Source: Methanobacterium sp. (GTDB lineage: Archaea > Methanobacteriota > Methanobacteria > Methanobacteriales > Methanobacteriaceae). From it: 8,393 bases of DNA. Where the stretch lies: NCBI GenBank assembly GCA_020854975.1, contig JAHKLQ010000192.1:1-8393 (forward strand), given 5' to 3'. Below the pieces are notes generated by a model. The model was given only the letters and a program-made list of their open reading frames with translations, was not told the origin of the DNA and did not search any database. The position numbers and the translations under genes are program-made. Positions 5,708 to 8,393 of this stretch are shown here, piece by piece; position 1 is the stretch's first letter; every line of letters starts with the position of its first letter.

Positions 5708-6343
5708 ATGTTGTTATATTACATGGATGTATCAGAACTTGATTACAATAAACTAAAGAGTTCTTTATCCAAAGAAAGAATAAAAAAGTCCCAAAGATAT
5801 GTACATCAAAAAGATCGCTATTTATCTATTGGCGTGGAAATTCTTCTAAACCATGCTTTAGGAGAAATCGGCATCTTTGATCCTTCATATGATACAGACC
5901 AACATGGTAAACCATTTTTAAAGAACTATTCTAATGTTTTTTTTAACCTGTCACATTCAGAGGAATATGTAGCCTGTGCAGTTTCTGATTCACCGGTAGG
6001 TGTGGATATTGAACACATTCAGGATATAGATTTAAATGTAGCAAAAAATTATTTCTACGGCAGTGAATACCAATATATCTTAAATAAAAGGGATAAAAAG
6101 AAAGCTTTTTTTAAATTATGGGTCTTAAAGGAAAGTTATATGAAAATGACAGGTTTAGGATTCAGACTTCCCCTTGATGAATTCTGTATAGAAATTAATG
6201 ACAAAATCAAGTTGATACACCCGGAAAACACTGCCAATTTCGCAGTCTGGAATATTTGTAAGGATGAATATATGCTGGGAGTATGCTCCAAAGGGAAAAT
6301 TACAGAACCTATTTTAATAAATTTAAAGGATATGGAAAATTAA
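5708..6343 (+). CDS. Sfp-type 4'-phosphopantetheinyl transferase
   Basis: A 211-residue protein with the full motif set of the Sfp/Gsp family: GKPF at 67-70, FNLSHS at 79-84, GVDIE at 98-102 with Mg-binding D100 and E102, and WVLKESYMK at 138-146 with W138, K141, E142 and K146. The length is typical of shorter Sfp-type enzymes. It transfers the phosphopantetheine arm of coenzyme A to a conserved serine of carrier-protein domains, converting apo synthetase to holo form. Since most archaea have no acyl-carrier-dependent fatty acid synthesis, the NRPS gene 24 bases downstream is the obvious client, and the two are very likely co-transcribed. The ATG at 5708 is preceded by a modest SD (GTGA, four bases away). 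The coding sequence is visibly more AT-rich than the genes on the left. Enzyme class is certain; the client is inferred from position. Confidence 0.95.
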   Translation: MLLYYMDVSELDYNKLKSSLSKERIKKSQRYVHQKDRYLSIGVEILLNHALGEIGIFDPSYDTDQHGKPFLKNYSNVFFNLSHSEEYVACAVSDSPVGVDIEHIQDIDLNVAKNYFYGSEYQYILNKRDKKKAFFKLWVLKESYMKMTGLGFRLPLDEFCIEINDKIKLIHPENTANFAVWNICKDEYMLGVCSKGKITEPILINLKDMEN

Positions 6344-6367
6344 ATATTATAAAAGGGCAGGGGGATA

Positions 6368-8393
6368 ATGGGAAAACTTAAAGGGGATGGACACATGGAT
6401 GGGTTTGAATTATCAAATGCACAAAAAAGGACCATTATAACTGAAATCAGTAAACCAGGCACTGAAATTTATATTCTTTCATTCAAATCTAAATTTCCAC
6501 TGGAAGATGAAAAATATGTGAAACAAGCTTTAAACATGCAAATTGATGGAAATCTTCTTTTACGCATCCGAAAAGATGAAGACATGAATTTCATACAGTA
6601 TTATGCGGATGAAAAGGAGCCATTTTCATATTTAGACATGTCCAATAAAACAGAAAGTGAAATAAATGATTATATAGCTTCATTTTCAGTTGAACCCTTC
6701 ACAGAAATCTTTGATGTCCCCCTATATCACTTCACACTCCTTAGAACAGCTAATGAGTTTATTGTGTTAGGTTGTGTTCATCATATCCTCATGGATGGAA
6801 GTTCAGTGAGCATTTTCGCCAAAAACTTAGAAAATTGTGTTCTTGCCCTAAAAAAAGGAGAAGAATATCAAGTACCCCAACTTTCATACCAGAAATATGT
6901 AGAAAAGGAGAAAGAATACCTCTTAAGTGAAGAAGCAAAAGAAGATGAAGAGTTTTGGCTATCTAACCTGGATGGATATTCCAAGGATTGGTATCTTTTA
7001 GAAGATATGGCTATTAACCGTAATTATTTTTATTTAAAACCAGAATTAACCGATAAACTAAATAAATTATCCTCAGTTAATGGTGAAAGGGTATCTCCCT
7101 TTGTATTAGCCTTGTCAGTTATATCCTTATACTTTGCTAAAAGTACCTGCAGTGAAGACATGGTCTGGAACAGTGTATATCATGGTAGAGATTTTGATGA
7201 GGATATACATAACATGTTAGGCATGTTTGTGAATATGATGCCTCTCAGACTCGACTATGATAAAAACAGGTCATTTAAAGAGGTCTTATTATACACCAAA
7301 TCTGTACTGAAAGATGGTCTAAGACATGGAAAACTATCCTTTAACCGGTACGGTCCTAAATTACAGCAGAAAGGCATGGACCCTGCAATGCTATCCATGT
7401 ATTCAGTAGTATCCAATTCAACAGATTCCAATGTAGAATATCTATTTAATAATTCAAGGAGTGAATTCCCCTTCCATATCCGTGTAAATCCATCATTACA
7501 TGATAAAGATGGGTTACAGCTTTTACTGATTGAATATAATAAGGACTGTTTTGCAGATGACCAAATCACAGTTATGGTTGAAAACCTAGAAAAACTGCTA
7601 CACCTTATTGCAGATAATCCAGATATCCTCTGTGATGAACTTGACATAGAAACCAGTAGTTTCTATAATGCTGAGAAATATTTCAAAGAAATGATAGGTA
7701 AAGTTGACGGAGCAACCTCCCTATCAGTAGATCTTAATGGTAAAGAAGAAGAAGGCTCCCTGAAAAAGAGATCTATCCTTCTGGATAAATCAGATATCCT
7801 GGAATTTTGTGATGTTAACGGGTTTAACCCTAACCATCTGTTTTTATCAGCCACACTATTTGCATTACTTAAATTTGTGTTTAGTAAAGATATTCTAGTT
7901 TCCATAACCTCGGATAATTCTTATAAAGGCCAAAAATTGCCTTTCGCACTAAACATTAATACAGATACAAGTGTGAAAGATTATTTAACCGCTATAAAAG
8001 ATTATTTCCAGGAAGTAGTTGATTATGATTACTATCCTTTCAGCAGAATATCCAGCAAAAATTTCATTGCACCAGAATTATTATACAACTATGGATCACA
8101 CAATTATGGACAATCAACCACTAAAAATGGGGAAAATATAGATTACAATCCTTTAAAATCTGATCAAACTAAAATTAACCAGTTTAAACTGGCTATCTTA
8201 ATTGAAAATAATGATAATGAGTTTAAACTAATCTCACAATATAACGATGCCATTTATTCTGAAGATTTAATAGAAGTCTTCATTGAGAGTATTTACACTC
8301 TTTTAAATAAACTGATGGAAAATCCAGAAACTTTACTTAAGGATATTCCTATTTTACCAGAGGATAGGATGGAAGAACACTTCCAGATAAACC
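6368..8393 (+). CDS. Nonribosomal peptide synthetase, N-terminal part (cut by window)
   Basis: An open frame of 675 codons runs to the right edge without a stop. Residues 13-430 form a condensation domain: FELSNAQ at the N-terminus, catalytic HHILMDG at 138-144 with H139 as the expected base, W197 in EFWLSNL, and LGMFVN at 284-289. Residues 432-660 begin FYNAEKYF and resemble the C-terminal half of a second condensation domain (LPFALNINT at 524-532, YPFSRIS at 556-562) without its own HHxxxDG. The last residues, ILPEDRMEEHFQIN, look like the linker entering an adenylation domain, so adenylation and carrier domains should lie just outside. The product cannot be predicted from this part. An N-terminal condensation domain suggests either acyl-starter loading or peptide acceptance from another protein. 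ATG 6368 has G-rich sequence very close upstream; ATG 6395 (GGGG eight bases before it) would remove nine residues and is nearly as good. Confidence 0.95.
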   Translation, partial: MGKLKGDGHMDGFELSNAQKRTIITEISKPGTEIYILSFKSKFPLEDEKYVKQALNMQIDGNLLLRIRKDEDMNFIQYYADEKEPFSYLDMSNKTESEINDYIASFSVEPFTEIFDVPLYHFTLLRTANEFIVLGCVHHILMDGSSVSIFAKNLENCVLALKKGEEYQVPQLSYQKYVEKEKEYLLSEEAKEDEEFWLSNLDGYSKDWYLLEDMAINRNYFYLKPELTDKLNKLSSVNGERVSPFVLALSVISLYFAKSTCSEDMVWNSVYHGRDFDEDIHNMLGMFVNMMPLRLDYDKNRSFKEVLLYTKSVLKDGLRHGKLSFNRYGPKLQQKGMDPAMLSMYSVVSNSTDSNVEYLFNNSRSEFPFHIRVNPSLHDKDGLQLLLIEYNKDCFADDQITVMVENLEKLLHLIADNPDILCDELDIETSSFYNAEKYFKEMIGKVDGATSLSVDLNGKEEEGSLKKRSILLDKSDILEFCDVNGFNPNHLFLSATLFALLKFVFSKDILVSITSDNSYKGQKLPFALNINTDTSVKDYLTAIKDYFQEVVDYDYYPFSRISSKNFIAPELLYNYGSHNYGQSTTKNGENIDYNPLKSDQTKINQFKLAILIENNDNEFKLISQYNDAIYSEDLIEVFIESIYTLLNKLMENPETLLKDIPILPEDRMEEHFQIN

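Noticed and set aside
7255..7905. Minus-strand frames of 130 and 80 codons
   Set aside because: They are antisense to the NRPS frame, which carries recognisable condensation-domain sequence.
1..8393. tRNA, rRNA or CRISPR array
   Set aside because: No cloverleaf, rRNA-like stretch or regularly spaced 25-40-base repeats were seen on either strand.

Overview
The window reads as chromosome of an AT-rich methanogenic archaeon, most likely a Methanobacterium relative. This is inferred from archaeal TTTATATA-type box A elements, Shine-Dalgarno sites matching the 3' end of archaeal 16S rRNA (AGGTGAT, GGAG), non-ATG starts, and the gene mix; no rRNA or other marker gene is present to prove it.

Left part (1-3964): a minus-strand predicted ATPase of the ABC class runs off the left edge. 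It is divergent, across a 364-base AT-rich control region, from a membrane protein joining a LytS/YhcK-type 5TM sensor to a SpoIIE/RsbU-type PP2C phosphatase. That gene converges, with only 9 bases between stop codons, on a minus-strand MntP-type manganese exporter.

Middle (3965-5707): a 320-base control region with imperfect repeats precedes a TPR protein that starts with TTG behind a strong ribosome binding site. A 760-base gap follows with no convincing gene. It holds a 19-base-period direct repeat, a 12-bp stem enclosing a G-rich loop, a second copy of the G-rich motif, two palindromes, and a TATA box preceded by a small inverted repeat and followed by an orphan strong SD.

Right part (5708-8393): an Sfp-type 4'-phosphopantetheinyl transferase is followed 24 bases later by the start of a nonribosomal peptide synthetase (NRPS) that runs off the right edge. 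The PPTase would convert apo carrier domains of the synthetase to the active holo form, so the two genes form a coherent peptide-natural-product operon, rare in archaea. The visible synthetase has a condensation domain with intact HHxxxDG, then a second region resembling only the C-terminal half of a condensation domain. This part looks more AT-rich than the left of the window, consistent with acquisition by transfer.
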